This document shows, one piece after another, positions 24,875 through 32,804 of a stretch of 64,000 bases of DNA. Each line of letters begins with the position of its first letter. Position 1 is the first letter of the stretch. Below the pieces are notes generated by a model, which did no database searches, was not told the DNA's origin, and was given only the letters and a program-made list of their open reading frames with translations. Source of the stretch: Kitasatospora sp. GP82. Its GTDB lineage: Bacteria > Actinomycetota > Actinomycetes > Streptomycetales > Streptomycetaceae. The translations under genes and the position numbers were made by a program. Location: NCBI RefSeq assembly GCF_029892105.1, contig NZ_JARZAJ010000034.1, positions 1-64,000 of the forward strand, written 5' to 3'.

Positions 24875-25266
24875 GACCCAGGCCGAATCGATCGCATTGC
24901 ACTGAGCAGTTCGCCGACCTCCTGTGGGAGATCGCGGACAAGCCGCCAGGGGCTCTGTTCGAGCCAGTTATGCAGAATCGTGGCTCCTGGACTGCCCGCC
25001 GGGACCATTCTGTTGGTGCTGCCCCGAGTGGCAGCCCGGCTATGGGAGATGACACGCCAGGTCGAGATGCTGCTTGAAGAGTTCGCGCAGGCGGAAGGGG
25101 CAGCTATGCAGCGAGGAGAGTAGTCGGTGCTCACCCTGGCGAGGACTGTGATCTCCTCGCGTCGCAGACCGGGAGTACGGCGCGCCCCCGCAGGCATCTC
25201 GTGGTCCTCGGGACGCACCAGTGCGCGCCGGGCCCGCAGGAGCTCACTCGGCCGGTTCGTGTGCAT
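24875..25266 (-). pseudogene. Decayed XRE-family (MmyB-like) regulator
   Basis: From ATG 25266 the minus frame reads LLRARRALVRPEDHEMPAGA, then RTPGLRREEITVLARVSTDY, the typical N-terminal helix-turn-helix of MmyB-like regulators. After that the frame turns to noise (SPRCIAAPSACANSSSSIS) where YYTRLEQGR would be expected, and only scattered similarity continues. At least one frameshift is present and the ligand domain is missing. Confidence 0.55.
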
Positions 25267-25502
25267 GGCCACCAACGTAGGGGCAAGCGGCACAAAGAAG
25301 GTGGCCCTGTCACACCCATCCGGTTGGCCCGATCAACAGCTGCCGGAGGCCAAGCCAGGTACGACAGCATCGAGGCTCATCGGTACCTCCGGGTCCTCAC
25401 GTACACGCCGAGAGTGACCGTGCCAGGTGCCGTGAGAACGAGGCCGACGAACTGAGATCAAACCCCCCGAACGAGGCAATGCTCGCCACTCGGAGCGCGA
25501 CG

Positions 25503-25640
25503 CGGTGAGAATCCGACAGCTCGGATGAGATCGAGTGAGAATCCGCCAGCTGCGATGCGACAGGACACACGGCTCAGTGCAGGGAAGTCGGTCGCTTCCA
25601 GGGCGGTGACAGATAGCGCGCCCAAGTGACAACTATCGCG
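25503..25640. repeat. Two sets of short direct repeats
   Basis: A 30-bp period repeat, 25503-25530 and 25533-25560, shares GTGAGAATCCG-CAGCT. A second, different pair with 20-bp period, 25605-25620 and 25625-25640, shares GTGACA-N2-TA-CGCG. Closely spaced, slightly varied repeats like these are found at the ends of IS21-like and Tn7-like elements. No transposase gene remains next to them. Confidence 0.55.
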
Positions 25641-25725
25641 TTCAGTCACAGCGACGGCTGGCCCCCGGCGCTGTCGAGCGAACGATGATCCGCTCATGTG
25701 TTCGAAAATGGCGTAGCCTGGGCCT

Positions 25726-26361
25726 GTGAGTGTTCACCTTCAGATGTCGCTGTTCGATTCTGCTGAGGCCTCCCCGTTGCGGCTCCGGAGCTTGGCCGCG
25801 CTGCGGCGCACCGAGTTGTCCGATGGAGCCTGGATCGACCTGCTGCCGGGCTGGCTGACCGGCTCGGACGCGCTGTTCGAAGACTTGGCGGAGCACGTCC
25901 CGTGGCGTGCCGAGCGTCGCAAGATGTACGACAACGTGGTCAGCGTCCCTCGGCTGCTGGCGTTCTACCGCGAGGACGAGCCGCTTCCGCACCCTGTCCT
26001 CGCTGCGGCCCGCGAAGCACTCGGTGCCCACTACGCCGAGGAGCTCGGCGAGCCCTTCACCACCGCCGGGCTCTGCCTCTATCGCGACGGCCGAGACAGC
26101 GTCGCCTGGCACGGCGACCGCCTGGGGCGCGGCAGCTCCCACGACACGATGGTCGCCATCCTCTCCATCGGTGAGCCCCGACCTCTCCTCCTCCGCCCCC
26201 GCTACGGCGACGCGCCCCACGTACGCCTGCCTCTGGGCCACGGCGATCTCGTCGTCATGGGCGGCAGTTGCCAACGTACCTGGGATCACGCCATTCCAAA
26301 GACCGCCCGAGGTGCGGGCCCCCGCATCAGCATCCAGTTCCGCCCCCACAACGTCGGATGA
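25726..26361 (+). CDS. alkB: AlkB-type 2-oxoglutarate/Fe(II) dioxygenase
   Basis: A 211-residue DNA or RNA repair dioxygenase that oxidatively removes methyl groups from alkylated bases. Iron ligands are visible: the H-x-D in AWHGDRLG (about residue 126) and the later His in WDHAIPK. The 2-oxoglutarate-binding arginines are in GPRISIQFR. KMYDNVVSVPRLLAFY and TAGLCLYRDGRDS are typical of the actinomycete branch. GTG 25726 is six to eight bases after TAGCCT, a good -10 box, with no ribosome site, so the gene is probably leaderless. It stands alone; no ada or alkA is nearby. Confidence 0.93.
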   Translation: MSVHLQMSLFDSAEASPLRLRSLAALRRTELSDGAWIDLLPGWLTGSDALFEDLAEHVPWRAERRKMYDNVVSVPRLLAFYREDEPLPHPVLAAAREALGAHYAEELGEPFTTAGLCLYRDGRDSVAWHGDRLGRGSSHDTMVAILSIGEPRPLLLRPRYGDAPHVRLPLGHGDLVVMGGSCQRTWDHAIPKTARGAGPRISIQFRPHNVG

Positions 26362-26529
26362 CGCGCTGCCTCGAAGGACAGTGGCCCGCGAGAGCAGACC
26401 TGACGCAGCACGGGCCGACCGTTGACGGCCCAGATCGGGCAATCACGCCTGTCCGTGGTCGCGGCGACCAGCCGACGGCGCGGCGCTGGTGCCCGGCCAC
26501 CAGCGGCGATCCCCGGTCTGCAGCGGGTG

Positions 26530-27010
26530 CGGGATCAGTAAGCAGATCGAATATCACCAAGGACATCGACGGCGGCACCGTCCACCCCCGTCGAGAACCG
26601 GTGCGGATCGTGGCCGCGACGGTCAACTCGCTTGCCCCGCGCCCGAGGCCATCGCACTCGTCGACGCCTCGTCCGAGCCCGTCAACCTCAAGGGGTGGCA
26701 CCTCGGCGACCAGCACAAGAACCGGCTTCCGCTCCCCGAGGCCCAGCTCCAGCCGGGCTCCACCCTCACCGTCCCGGATCGGATTCGGGCCCGGCGCCGA
26801 ACGCGTCAAGGACGCCTTCGACCAGATCAACGCCACGTCAAGGCCCGCAACGGGGACGCCCGCACCGCTGACACTCTCCTGCGAACGACCAGGATCCACA
26901 TCCGGTTCGGCATGCTCAACAACTGCACCGCCGACCACACCAATCCCGTCGGCGCCGTCTGTCCCGAGAACGCGATCATCCCTGAAGGCCACACCGGGCC
27001 GGCCCCCGCC
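26530..27010 (+). pseudogene. Frameshifted remnant with a lamin-tail-like segment
   Basis: Protein-like blocks appear in two plus frames: ITKDIDGGTVHPRREPVRIV (near 26560), then, shifted, AIALVDASSEPVNLKGWHLGD with LQPGSTLTVP (near 26650-26780), then AERVKDAFDQIN and GMLNNCTADHTNPVGAVCP. The middle block resembles a lamin-tail or DUF2278-type beta domain. No single frame spans them and no start fits, so this is a decayed gene. Confidence 0.35.
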
Positions 27011-27049
27011 CACGCCGCGAAGTGGTGCCGGCGGGGGCGGGCCCATCGT

Positions 27050-27343
27050 TCAGAGGACGAAGACGCTCCGACTTCCGTTCGGGCGGTACGTCTCACCGGG
27101 GTACACCAGCCAGTCGACCTGTCCTTTGCAGTCGGGGCCGGACCAGACTTCGGCGACCGCGTCCGTCTGGTTGGTCACCACGGACGGCACGAAGTCCCCC
27201 AGCGGATAGCAGCCGCTCGGATTCCGGTGGGCGACGCCGTCGATGATCAGGAACCCGTGGGCCGCGTAGGCGGAATTCGGGATCGTCAGCGCGATCGTCG
27301 CGGCCGCCGCGCACACGCCGAGGGCCTTCGCCATACGCCGCAT
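27050..27343 (-). CDS. Small secreted protein
   Basis: A 97-residue exported protein. Residues 1-28, MRRMAKALGVCAAAATIAL then TIPNSAYA, are a clear signal peptide. The mature part (AHGFLIIDGVAHRNPSGCYP, VTNQTDAVAEVWSGPDCKGQ and VDWLVYPGETY) is beta-rich with two cysteines that probably pair. Similar small secreted proteins are common in Streptomyces; none has a known function. ATG 27343 has GGAGAGG seven bases upstream. Monocistronic. Confidence 0.82.
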   Translation of the reverse strand: MRRMAKALGVCAAAATIALTIPNSAYAAHGFLIIDGVAHRNPSGCYPLGDFVPSVVTNQTDAVAEVWSGPDCKGQVDWLVYPGETYRPNGSRSVFVL

Positions 27344-27511
27344 CCTGTACACACCTCTCCAGCACCAAAGGCTGCACCTTGCCGCCTCGACCAATAGCTT
27401 AGAGTGCGTGATCAACTACTGATTGCGACACGGCGTGCGCGGCGCGCCTTCAGCCACCACCCTCCAGCGGTCGCCTTGCGGCTAGGCCGTTTCCTTCGGA
27501 TCATCTGATCG

Positions 27512-27672
27512 TTAGCTCATGTGTGTCGTTGAAGCGACCCGCGGACCGGGAAGCTCCGACTGCACATCGACGTCAACGCCACCGGGTAACTCCGGCAGTT
27601 GGAAGGAGTACCGGCCGAGCATGTTGACGTGGTGGCGCACGAGCGGGGAGAGCCGGGCTCTCGCCTCACACC
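27512..27672 (-). pseudogene. C-terminal end of a Tn3-family transposase
   Basis: The minus frame reads ARLSPLVRHHVNMLGRYSF and QLPELPGG, the conserved C-terminus of Tn3-family (Tn4556-like) TnpA, then a divergent tail to TAA at 27512. Everything upstream of about 27672 is lost, where the palindrome TGTCTCATGAGACA begins. Confidence 0.7.
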
Positions 27673-27675
27673 GGA

Positions 27676-27689
27676 TGTCTCATGAGACA
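27676..27689. repeat. TGTCTCATGAGACA palindrome
   Basis: A perfect 14-base palindrome at the break point of the Tn3 transposase remnant. It uses the same TGTCTC/GAGACA word as the arrays at 18183-18281 and 19564-19723. Confidence 0.6.
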
Positions 27690-27777
27690 CGCTGAGCGCG
27701 AAGAACAGGACCAGGCAGATTCTCACCTTCTGGCCTCGGCCTGATCGGATTCGGGGGCGCGACGGTCCGACGTCCCG

Positions 27778-28362
27778 TCATATGTTGCGGCTTCCTGGGC
27801 GGGATCGGCGGCGCTCCAGGCGTGCGGACAGCTCCTCGGGCAGGACGTCCCGGTTCGCCCGGGTGATGTGGATGACCTCGATGTCGGCACGTTGCTTGAG
27901 GGCGTCGGTGAGCGGGTGGCCACGGACGTGGACCGTGGCGACGATGTCGACGTCGGACTCGAACAGGGACCGGACCGCGTCCCGGAAGGCGGGGCAGGCC
28001 AGTTCCATCTGTCCGAGCTCGTCGATGAGCACGAGTGGTCCGGTCGCCGGACTCGGAGAAGCGGGCTTCAGCGACGGCAGTGCCAGCCGTTCCATGACGC
28101 CCAGATCCACGCCGTACCGCCCGACCTGCGGCGGCCCAGGGAAGTCGACGTGAGAGAGTACGGCCCGCCGCCCCGACAGTGTCTCCAGTGCGAAACCGAC
28201 TCGCGAGCCGCCGTGCCGGATCTCCTCCGTGGTGAACCCGGTGACCGTGAGGGTGCCCTCGGACGAAGTCCGGGGGAGTCTCCCCAGCAGCGCGGCCAGC
28301 CTGCGGACGGCGGTCGTCTTGCCCACGCCGGGGCGTCCCTCGAGCAGAATCCTCGTCGGCAT
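27778..28362 (-). CDS. THEP1-like nucleoside-triphosphatase
   Basis: A 194-residue P-loop enzyme of the THEP1/NTPase family, which hydrolyses nucleoside triphosphates with unclear biological purpose. Walker A is GRPGVGKTT at residues 8-16, GFTTEEIRHGGSRVGF is the family's second motif, and Walker B is LVLIDELGQMEL. The C-terminus has TRANRDVLPEEL. ATG 28362 follows CGGAG. A small zinc-ribbon gene lies 41 bases upstream on the same strand and they are probably cotranscribed. Confidence 0.85.
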   Translation of the reverse strand: MPTRILLEGRPGVGKTTAVRRLAALLGRLPRTSSEGTLTVTGFTTEEIRHGGSRVGFALETLSGRRAVLSHVDFPGPPQVGRYGVDLGVMERLALPSLKPASPSPATGPLVLIDELGQMELACPAFRDAVRSLFESDVDIVATVHVRGHPLTDALKQRADIEVIHITRANRDVLPEELSARLERRRSRPGSRNI

Positions 28363-28403
28363 ATCGCGCTCCGAGCCGTACGGTCCGGACCGTCCCGCGA
28401 ATC

Positions 28404-28595
28404 TCATTCCTCCGGTTCGCCCCACTCCCTGAGATACTGCTCGATCTCGTCCGGTGTGCAGAGCCGGCAGGCCGGCGGCCCCTGCATCGAGAGGTTTCCG
28501 GGCCACGACTGGAGCGGAAGCTCATCCCGCTGGAGTGGCCGTGCGCAGCGTGGACACCTGCCCCAGGGAGCCTCCGGGTCGCGTGTCTCGCCCAT
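28404..28595 (-). CDS. Small zinc-ribbon protein
   Basis: A 63-residue protein with CPRC and CRLC, a four-cysteine zinc ribbon, and the acidic C-terminus EIEQYLREWGEPEE. ATG 28595 is seven bases after TACGAT, a good -10 hexamer, so transcription probably begins at the start codon (leaderless). It precedes the THEP1-like gene on the same strand and may be its partner. Function unknown. Confidence 0.6.
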   Translation of the reverse strand: MGETRDPEAPWGRCPRCARPLQRDELPLQSWPGNLSMQGPPACRLCTPDEIEQYLREWGEPEE

Positions 28596-28639
28596 ACTCC
28601 GATCGTAGAGCGCGGGCGCCCAGGTGCGGAACAGCCTCA

Positions 28640-29040
28640 ACGCGTGCGGCCCAGGCCACTTCGCGTACAGCTGCCACCTGCGCGGCTGACCCCGCGTTCG
28701 CAGGCACCGGGCGCCGTCCCCGCCGATTTTTGCCGTGGACGTTCATCCGCGGCCGCCGGGCACCCGCACCAGCACATCCGCCATGAGCAGCCCCGTGAAT
28801 CGCCCCGGCCCTCCCGAGGGAGTGTGCGAGGCAGACGCGTCGTGCGGCCGGTCAGCCGGCGTCGCGGTTGGAGGCGATGGGGACCGGGGCGTGCCGGGCG
28901 GCCGTCGACCGGGCCAAGGGGACCTGCGCTCATCAACCTCGCCGCCCTCCTGGTCCACGCGCATCCGCTGCGTCGCCCGACGGCGAAACCGGACGCTGCG
29001 CCCCGCGTTGTCATACCTGATGAACTAGGCTGAAACAAGG
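28640..29040. other. Stretch without a convincing gene
   Basis: ORFs exist in several frames but all are Pro/Arg-rich and unlike any family. The plus-frame end GPALINLAALLVHAHPLRRP is mildly protein-like. No repeat or RNA structure was recognised. Confidence 0.4.
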
Positions 29041-29148
29041 CCGAGTTGATGGCAACAATGGGCCTGTCGAACTACTTCCGACGGTCAGGCGCGCCTGCCA
29101 TGCTGCTCAACAGGCCGAAGCGATTCGCCAACCGGGGGGAAGGCAAAC

Positions 29149-29682
29149 GTGTCCGTATCTACTCGTCTGCGCGCCACCGCAGTTGCGCTGTGCGTAGCCG
29201 CGTCCAGCTTCGCCGTCGCCGCCGTGCCCGCTCACGCTGCCGCCCAGCCCAACGCCTGCAGTTGGTACAAGGTGGGCACCTCGGCCGGGATCTGGATGAA
29301 CGGGGAGTACGTCGGCGAGGTCGAGCAGCAGTACAACGGCTGCCACCAGGCCCGTGCCCACTGGCAGTGGAGCTACGGGTACCGCACGCAGGCCCACCCC
29401 GGCACCACCGGGGCGTGGATCACCGTCGGCCTGTACGGGGGAGTCTGGGCGGAATTCCCCGGCCCCCAGCAGGGATCTTCCGGCAGCCCTGACGCCTATT
29501 CGCCAGCCGTCTACATCTACTACGGCGGCGAGGACAGCTGGAGGGCAAGCGCCTCCTTGTACACCACCTGGACAAACGGCAGCAGTGACGACACCTGCGC
29601 GTCCTACACGGACGAGCACGACTACACGAACGGCCAGTCCACCTTCGCCGCAATCCCGGGCACGTGCTCGCACAGTTTCTGA
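29149..29682 (+). CDS. Secreted protein of unknown function
   Basis: A 177-residue exported protein from GTG 29149, with GGGGGAAGG just upstream. Residues 1-33 (LRATAVALCVAASSFAVAAV then PAHAA) are a signal peptide. The mature part is rich in Tyr, Trp and Gly: NACSWYKVGTSAGIWMNGEY, NGCHQARAHWQWSYGYRTQ, AVYIYYGGEDSWRASASLYT. Four or five cysteines would form disulfides. The Trp/Tyr spacing suggests a beta-sandwich or carbohydrate-binding surface. It is followed by a second secreted-protein gene of similar style. Confidence 0.82.
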   Translation: MSVSTRLRATAVALCVAASSFAVAAVPAHAAAQPNACSWYKVGTSAGIWMNGEYVGEVEQQYNGCHQARAHWQWSYGYRTQAHPGTTGAWITVGLYGGVWAEFPGPQQGSSGSPDAYSPAVYIYYGGEDSWRASASLYTTWTNGSSDDTCASYTDEHDYTNGQSTFAAIPGTCSHSF

Positions 29683-29888
29683 GCTTGCGCAGCTGCGCCC
29701 GCGTTCGGTGACGTCCTGGTGATCCAGGCCCCTGATGGGCCGGCAGTGCCGGATTCTCGTCACGCCGTCGTGCGGGTTGCACGGCCTGACTGGCTCCTGG
29801 ACGCCCTGGTCATGGCATCCAGGGGCCCCACTGCGGTCGGCCGGTCCGGCGTACGGAGACGGATTCGCACCCGAGGAGAGGGAACTCG

Positions 29889-30304
29889 TGAAACACAGGA
29901 TCAAGTCAGCGCTGGCAGCAGGTGTCATGGCAACCGCTGTCATGGCTGGAGTGTCCGGAACGGCGCACGCGGCCACAGTGCCCCCGCCTACAACAACTGT
30001 GACCAGATAGGCGTGTACTACTGCCAGCTGGTGTCCGATCCCCCCGTCGGGTCGGTCGGGCCGGCCACCGCACTCGGAGACGACTATCACGAGTACGCCC
30101 AGGCGCAGGGCTCCGGGTACGGCTCGTCCTGGGCTGTCTACATGGACCAGTCGTCCGATGGCGGAAAAACCTGGCAGTCCTGGATCAATGCGGTGTACAA
30201 CGGCGGCGGCTGGACGGACCCGACCTTCGACGGGCCGCCGTATGTGACCCGCCCGTGCCTCTCCGTCAACGGCCACTACCTCTGCACGGACCGAGTCGTT
30301 GAGC
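29889..30304 (+). pseudogene. Frameshifted secreted-protein gene
   Basis: GTG 29889, with GAGGAGAGGG upstream, starts a good signal peptide, VKHRIKSALAAGVMATAVMA through TAHAAT, in one frame. The mature protein, APAYNNCDQIGVYYC, GSSWAVYMDQSSDGGKTWQS and YVTRPCLSVNGHYLC, lies in the next frame. The shift occurs at about 29980-29990 in the C-rich GTGCCCCCGCC. Because both halves are otherwise well kept, this is a recent mutation or a sequence error. The frame then runs on into the antisense of the isochorismatase gene without its own stop. Confidence 0.75.
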
Positions 30305-30379
30305 AGGCTCTCGATGTACGGTCGGAGTCTCGCGGCGGCCCGCGGGGTGAATGCCGTCGTGACCAGGCTCCTAGCCGAC

Positions 30380-31006
30380 CTAGGCCTGGCAGGCCGCGGA
30401 GATCTGGCCGACCAGGACGGCGAACGGCATGTCGAGGGCGGCGTAGAGGGCGCCGGACTCGGGGGCGGCGTTGTCGGCGAGGGCCTCGACCATGAGGGTG
30501 GCGTAGTCGCTGGCGATGACGCCCGCCTGCTGCATGCGCAGCAGTCCGGCCTCCCGCTTGGCCTGGCTGAAAGTGCCGGAGGCGTCCACGGCGACGTACG
30601 CGTCGTACCCGGCGGCCGTCGCGGAGATCGCTGGCAGTGCCGCGCACACCTCGAGCGACACTCCGGCGAAGATCAGCTTCTGCCGGCCGGTGGCCTCGAT
30701 GGTCTCGCGGACCCGGTCGTCGTGCCAGGCGTTGACCGTGCTGCGGTCGATGATCTTCTGCCCGGCCGGCAGTGCCTCGACCAGCTCGGGGGCGGTCGGC
30801 CCCCACATGCTGTCGGCCGCGGTGGTGGTGACGACCAGCGGGATGCCCAACACGGTCGCCGCCCGTGCCAGCGCCACCACGTTGTGCTTCAGCTCGCCGA
30901 CCGGGATGTCCCGGACGCCGGACAGAAGGCCTACCTGGTGGTCGACCAGCACCACGGCGGCGTTCTCCCGGGTGATCGACTCCAGGAACTTGCTGCGCTC
31001 GCTCAT
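30380..31006 (-). CDS. Isochorismatase-family hydrolase
   Basis: A 208-residue cysteine hydrolase of the isochorismatase/nicotinamidase fold. The catalytic Asp is in AAVVLVDHQVGLLSG and the nucleophile Cys in LIFAGVSLEVCAALPA, with VAVDASGTFS following. Family members cleave vinyl ethers, amides or ureido groups; the substrate is unknown. ATG 31006 follows AAGGAG. The GTG at 31048 would start inside the operator palindrome and is unlikely. It is divergent from the MarR gene. A C-terminal fragment of a relative lies at 44657-45025. Confidence 0.9.
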   Translation of the reverse strand: MSERSKFLESITRENAAVVLVDHQVGLLSGVRDIPVGELKHNVVALARAATVLGIPLVVTTTAADSMWGPTAPELVEALPAGQKIIDRSTVNAWHDDRVRETIEATGRQKLIFAGVSLEVCAALPAISATAAGYDAYVAVDASGTFSQAKREAGLLRMQQAGVIASDYATLMVEALADNAAPESGALYAALDMPFAVLVGQISAACQA

Positions 31007-31044
31007 CTTCCGCTCCTTCGGGGGTTGAGCCACAGCTTCATTGG

Positions 31045-31073
31045 TCACTAAACTTGATAGTCAATTTTAGTGA
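31045..31073. promoter_or_regulatory. MarR operator between isochorismatase and MarR genes
   Basis: TCACTAAA (31045-31052) and TTTAGTGA (31066-31073) form perfect outer arms, with TTGA and TCAA as inner arms around TAG. The whole 29-base site is AT-rich against its surroundings. It is the obvious target of the adjacent MarR regulator and would block both promoters. Confidence 0.75.
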
Positions 31074-31228
31074 CTGCTTTGAAGCTATACCTCGGCCCCC
31101 CGGAGCACAAGCACCGGTCGGGGCGGGTCGCCCGGGTCCGGGTGGCGATGTCCGAGCCCATCGGGCGGGCGACTAAAATCGCCGGTCGCACAGCACGGCG
31201 GCGGACGACTGCCGAGACGGGAGAGGCG

Positions 31229-31684
31229 TTGACCGGGCACCAGACCGCGGAACCAGACCTCGGCGTGCTCGCCGCCCAGGTTCTCTTCTCCGTTCAGCGT
31301 GAGCTGTTCACCGCGCTCGCCGAGCAGGGCTTCGACGACATCCAGCCCCGCGCCGGCGCCGTCCTCGCCTACCTGCGTGCCGACGGCATCCGTGCGAGCG
31401 AACTCGCCCGGGCCTCCGGACAGCACAAGCAGGTCATCGGCTCCCTCGTAGACGACCTTGAACGCCTGGGCTACGTCGAACGCAAACCCGACCCCGCAGA
31501 CCGCCGTGCCAAACTGATCTACCCCACCGAACGCGGGCTGCTCCAGATGGAGGCCGCCGTCTCCATCATGCGCACGATCGAGGAACGCCACGCGAAGGCA
31601 CTGGGCAAGCAGGAGTACGCCGCCTTCAAGACGGCTCTCCATCGCGTGGCCGAACTCCAACGACGTGCTCAGGCTCGGCGTTGA
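31229..31684 (+). CDS. MarR-family regulator
   Basis: A 151-residue winged-helix repressor: FDDIQPRAGAVLAYLRADGI, recognition helix RASELARASGQHKQVIGSLV, wing VERKPDPADRRAKLIYPTE, and the dimer helices ERHAKALGKQEYAAFKTAL. I chose TTG 31229 because GGGAGAGG lies just upstream and the length is that of the family. An ATG at 31148 and the GTG at 31070 (inside the operator) are alternatives. It is divergent from the isochorismatase gene, which it probably represses. Confidence 0.88.
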   Translation: MTGHQTAEPDLGVLAAQVLFSVQRELFTALAEQGFDDIQPRAGAVLAYLRADGIRASELARASGQHKQVIGSLVDDLERLGYVERKPDPADRRAKLIYPTERGLLQMEAAVSIMRTIEERHAKALGKQEYAAFKTALHRVAELQRRAQARR

Positions 31685-31772
31685 GGCAGAGGTACTCGGT
31701 CCGCCCGAGCTGTGGCAGGCCATAGCCCAGACCGTGGCCGAACTGGCAAACCGTTACGCAGCCTCGCCATGA
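31668..31772 (+). pseudogene. C-terminal end of a YafY/WYL-type regulator
   Basis: In another plus frame, VEAEVLGPPELWQAIAQTV and AELANRYAASP precede TGA 31772. This is the characteristic C-terminus of WYL-domain regulators. The rest is gone, replaced by the MarR gene, so a junction lies near 31670. Confidence 0.55.
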
Positions 31773-31992
31773 ACTTGGTCTGGATTGTCGCACTTGACTT
31801 TGTCCCCGACCTGCGAATCGGAGAGCGTCGCGTGAGGTGCAGGAGCAAGCAGCCAGGAAGCCACCGAAGACGCCGCCTCGCTTCCGAACTCACCACCCGA
31901 CCTCATCGACGCCTGGCCGCCGATGGCGAAGAATGCGACGCGGATCTGCAGATTGCCTGCGTGCATGGGAGGAGGAAGTCCAACGTTGTTGT

Positions 31993-32139
31993 GTGAGGAC
32001 AGAGTTGGACTCCCTCGGCACCGCAATTTACGTCAAGACCGACGACCTGCTGAAGGACTCGCCGCGACGACTCGTTGCCGCAGCGAGGCGCCACTCGTTC
32101 ATCAGCGGATCCTGCGTCCGGGGCGTCGTCACCTGTTGA
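31993..32139 (+). pseudogene. N-terminal fragment of an IS982-type transposase
   Basis: LDSLGTAIYVKTDDLLKDSP is the conserved opening of IS982-like transposases in Streptomyces. The frame diverges after about 30 residues and stops at 32139. No catalytic residues remain. Confidence 0.6.
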
Positions 32140-32406
32140 CCAGTTGGTCCGAGCGGCTGCGCAATTCACGGGCATCACGCCGTCCGAGCAGCGGACACGG
32201 CTACCTGGCTGAGGCATGCTGCTGGGCCACGAGCCGGTGGGTGTCCCCGTCGACCTGGCTGGCACGGACCGCTCTCGACGGATGGTCCGGCGGGCTCTCG
32301 TTCCGCTGCCGAGTGGCTCCCCACGACCTGCCCAGGACAACGAGCCGAACCCCGTGCATCCGCTCCCCAGCCTCCCGCGGTCACGTCTCACGGTAGGTGG
32401 GGTGCG

Positions 32407-32470
32407 TCACTTGAGAGCGAGCGACTCGAGGGTGTGCGCGACGCGGTCCTGGCCCCAGTCCGGCAGGGGA
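32407..32470 (-). pseudogene. Short C-terminal gene fragment
   Basis: Minus strand, LPDWGQDRVAHTLESLALK followed by TGA. It looks like the natural end of a protein but is too short to name. Confidence 0.3.
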
Positions 32471-32482
32471 AGGACCGAGCGG

Positions 32483-32576
32483 CTGCGTTCGGCCTTGACC
32501 GCGGTCGGTCTCACCCTGGCGGGCCGGGCAGGCGCCCGTCTGGCGCGTGTCTTCGGGGTCTCCGTGCGCCGCGCGG
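32483..32576 (+). pseudogene. ISL3-type transposase fragment
   Basis: RSALTAVGLTLAGRAGARLA with RVFGVSVRR matches the middle of ISL3-family transposases, next to the region preceding their RLIR motif. It runs directly into a piece of a second transposase family. Confidence 0.5.
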
Positions 32577-32700
32577 ACGGGCCGGTGAAGACGCTGGTCG
32601 GGCCGGCCCTGGCCCCGGAACACCGCCGGGGGCACGGCGCTTTGCATGAGGGACTGAACCGTGGCCAGGTGCGCCGCCGCAACGACTGCCGCACCCTGGA
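32577..32700 (+). pseudogene. Transposase fragment of the same family as 19796
   Basis: DGPVKTLVGPALAPEHRRGH and GALHEGLNRGQ match the DGPVKTPVDLSLSPEHRCGH block at about 19930-19990. It is a second small remnant of that transposase family, fused in frame to the ISL3 piece. Confidence 0.55.
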
Positions 32701-32804
32701 CGGTCGCGGCTCCGCGTCGGCTGCAACACCGCCCGAGGTCGGTTACGTTGATAAAGCACCTGGCCAGAGGGGGGTAACAAACCGTAACCCACCGGGGACG
32801 CTCC

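Noticed and set aside
27676..27689. A third terminal array of the GAGAC element
   Set aside because: Only one palindrome is present, not an array; it is listed as a repeat but not counted as an element end.
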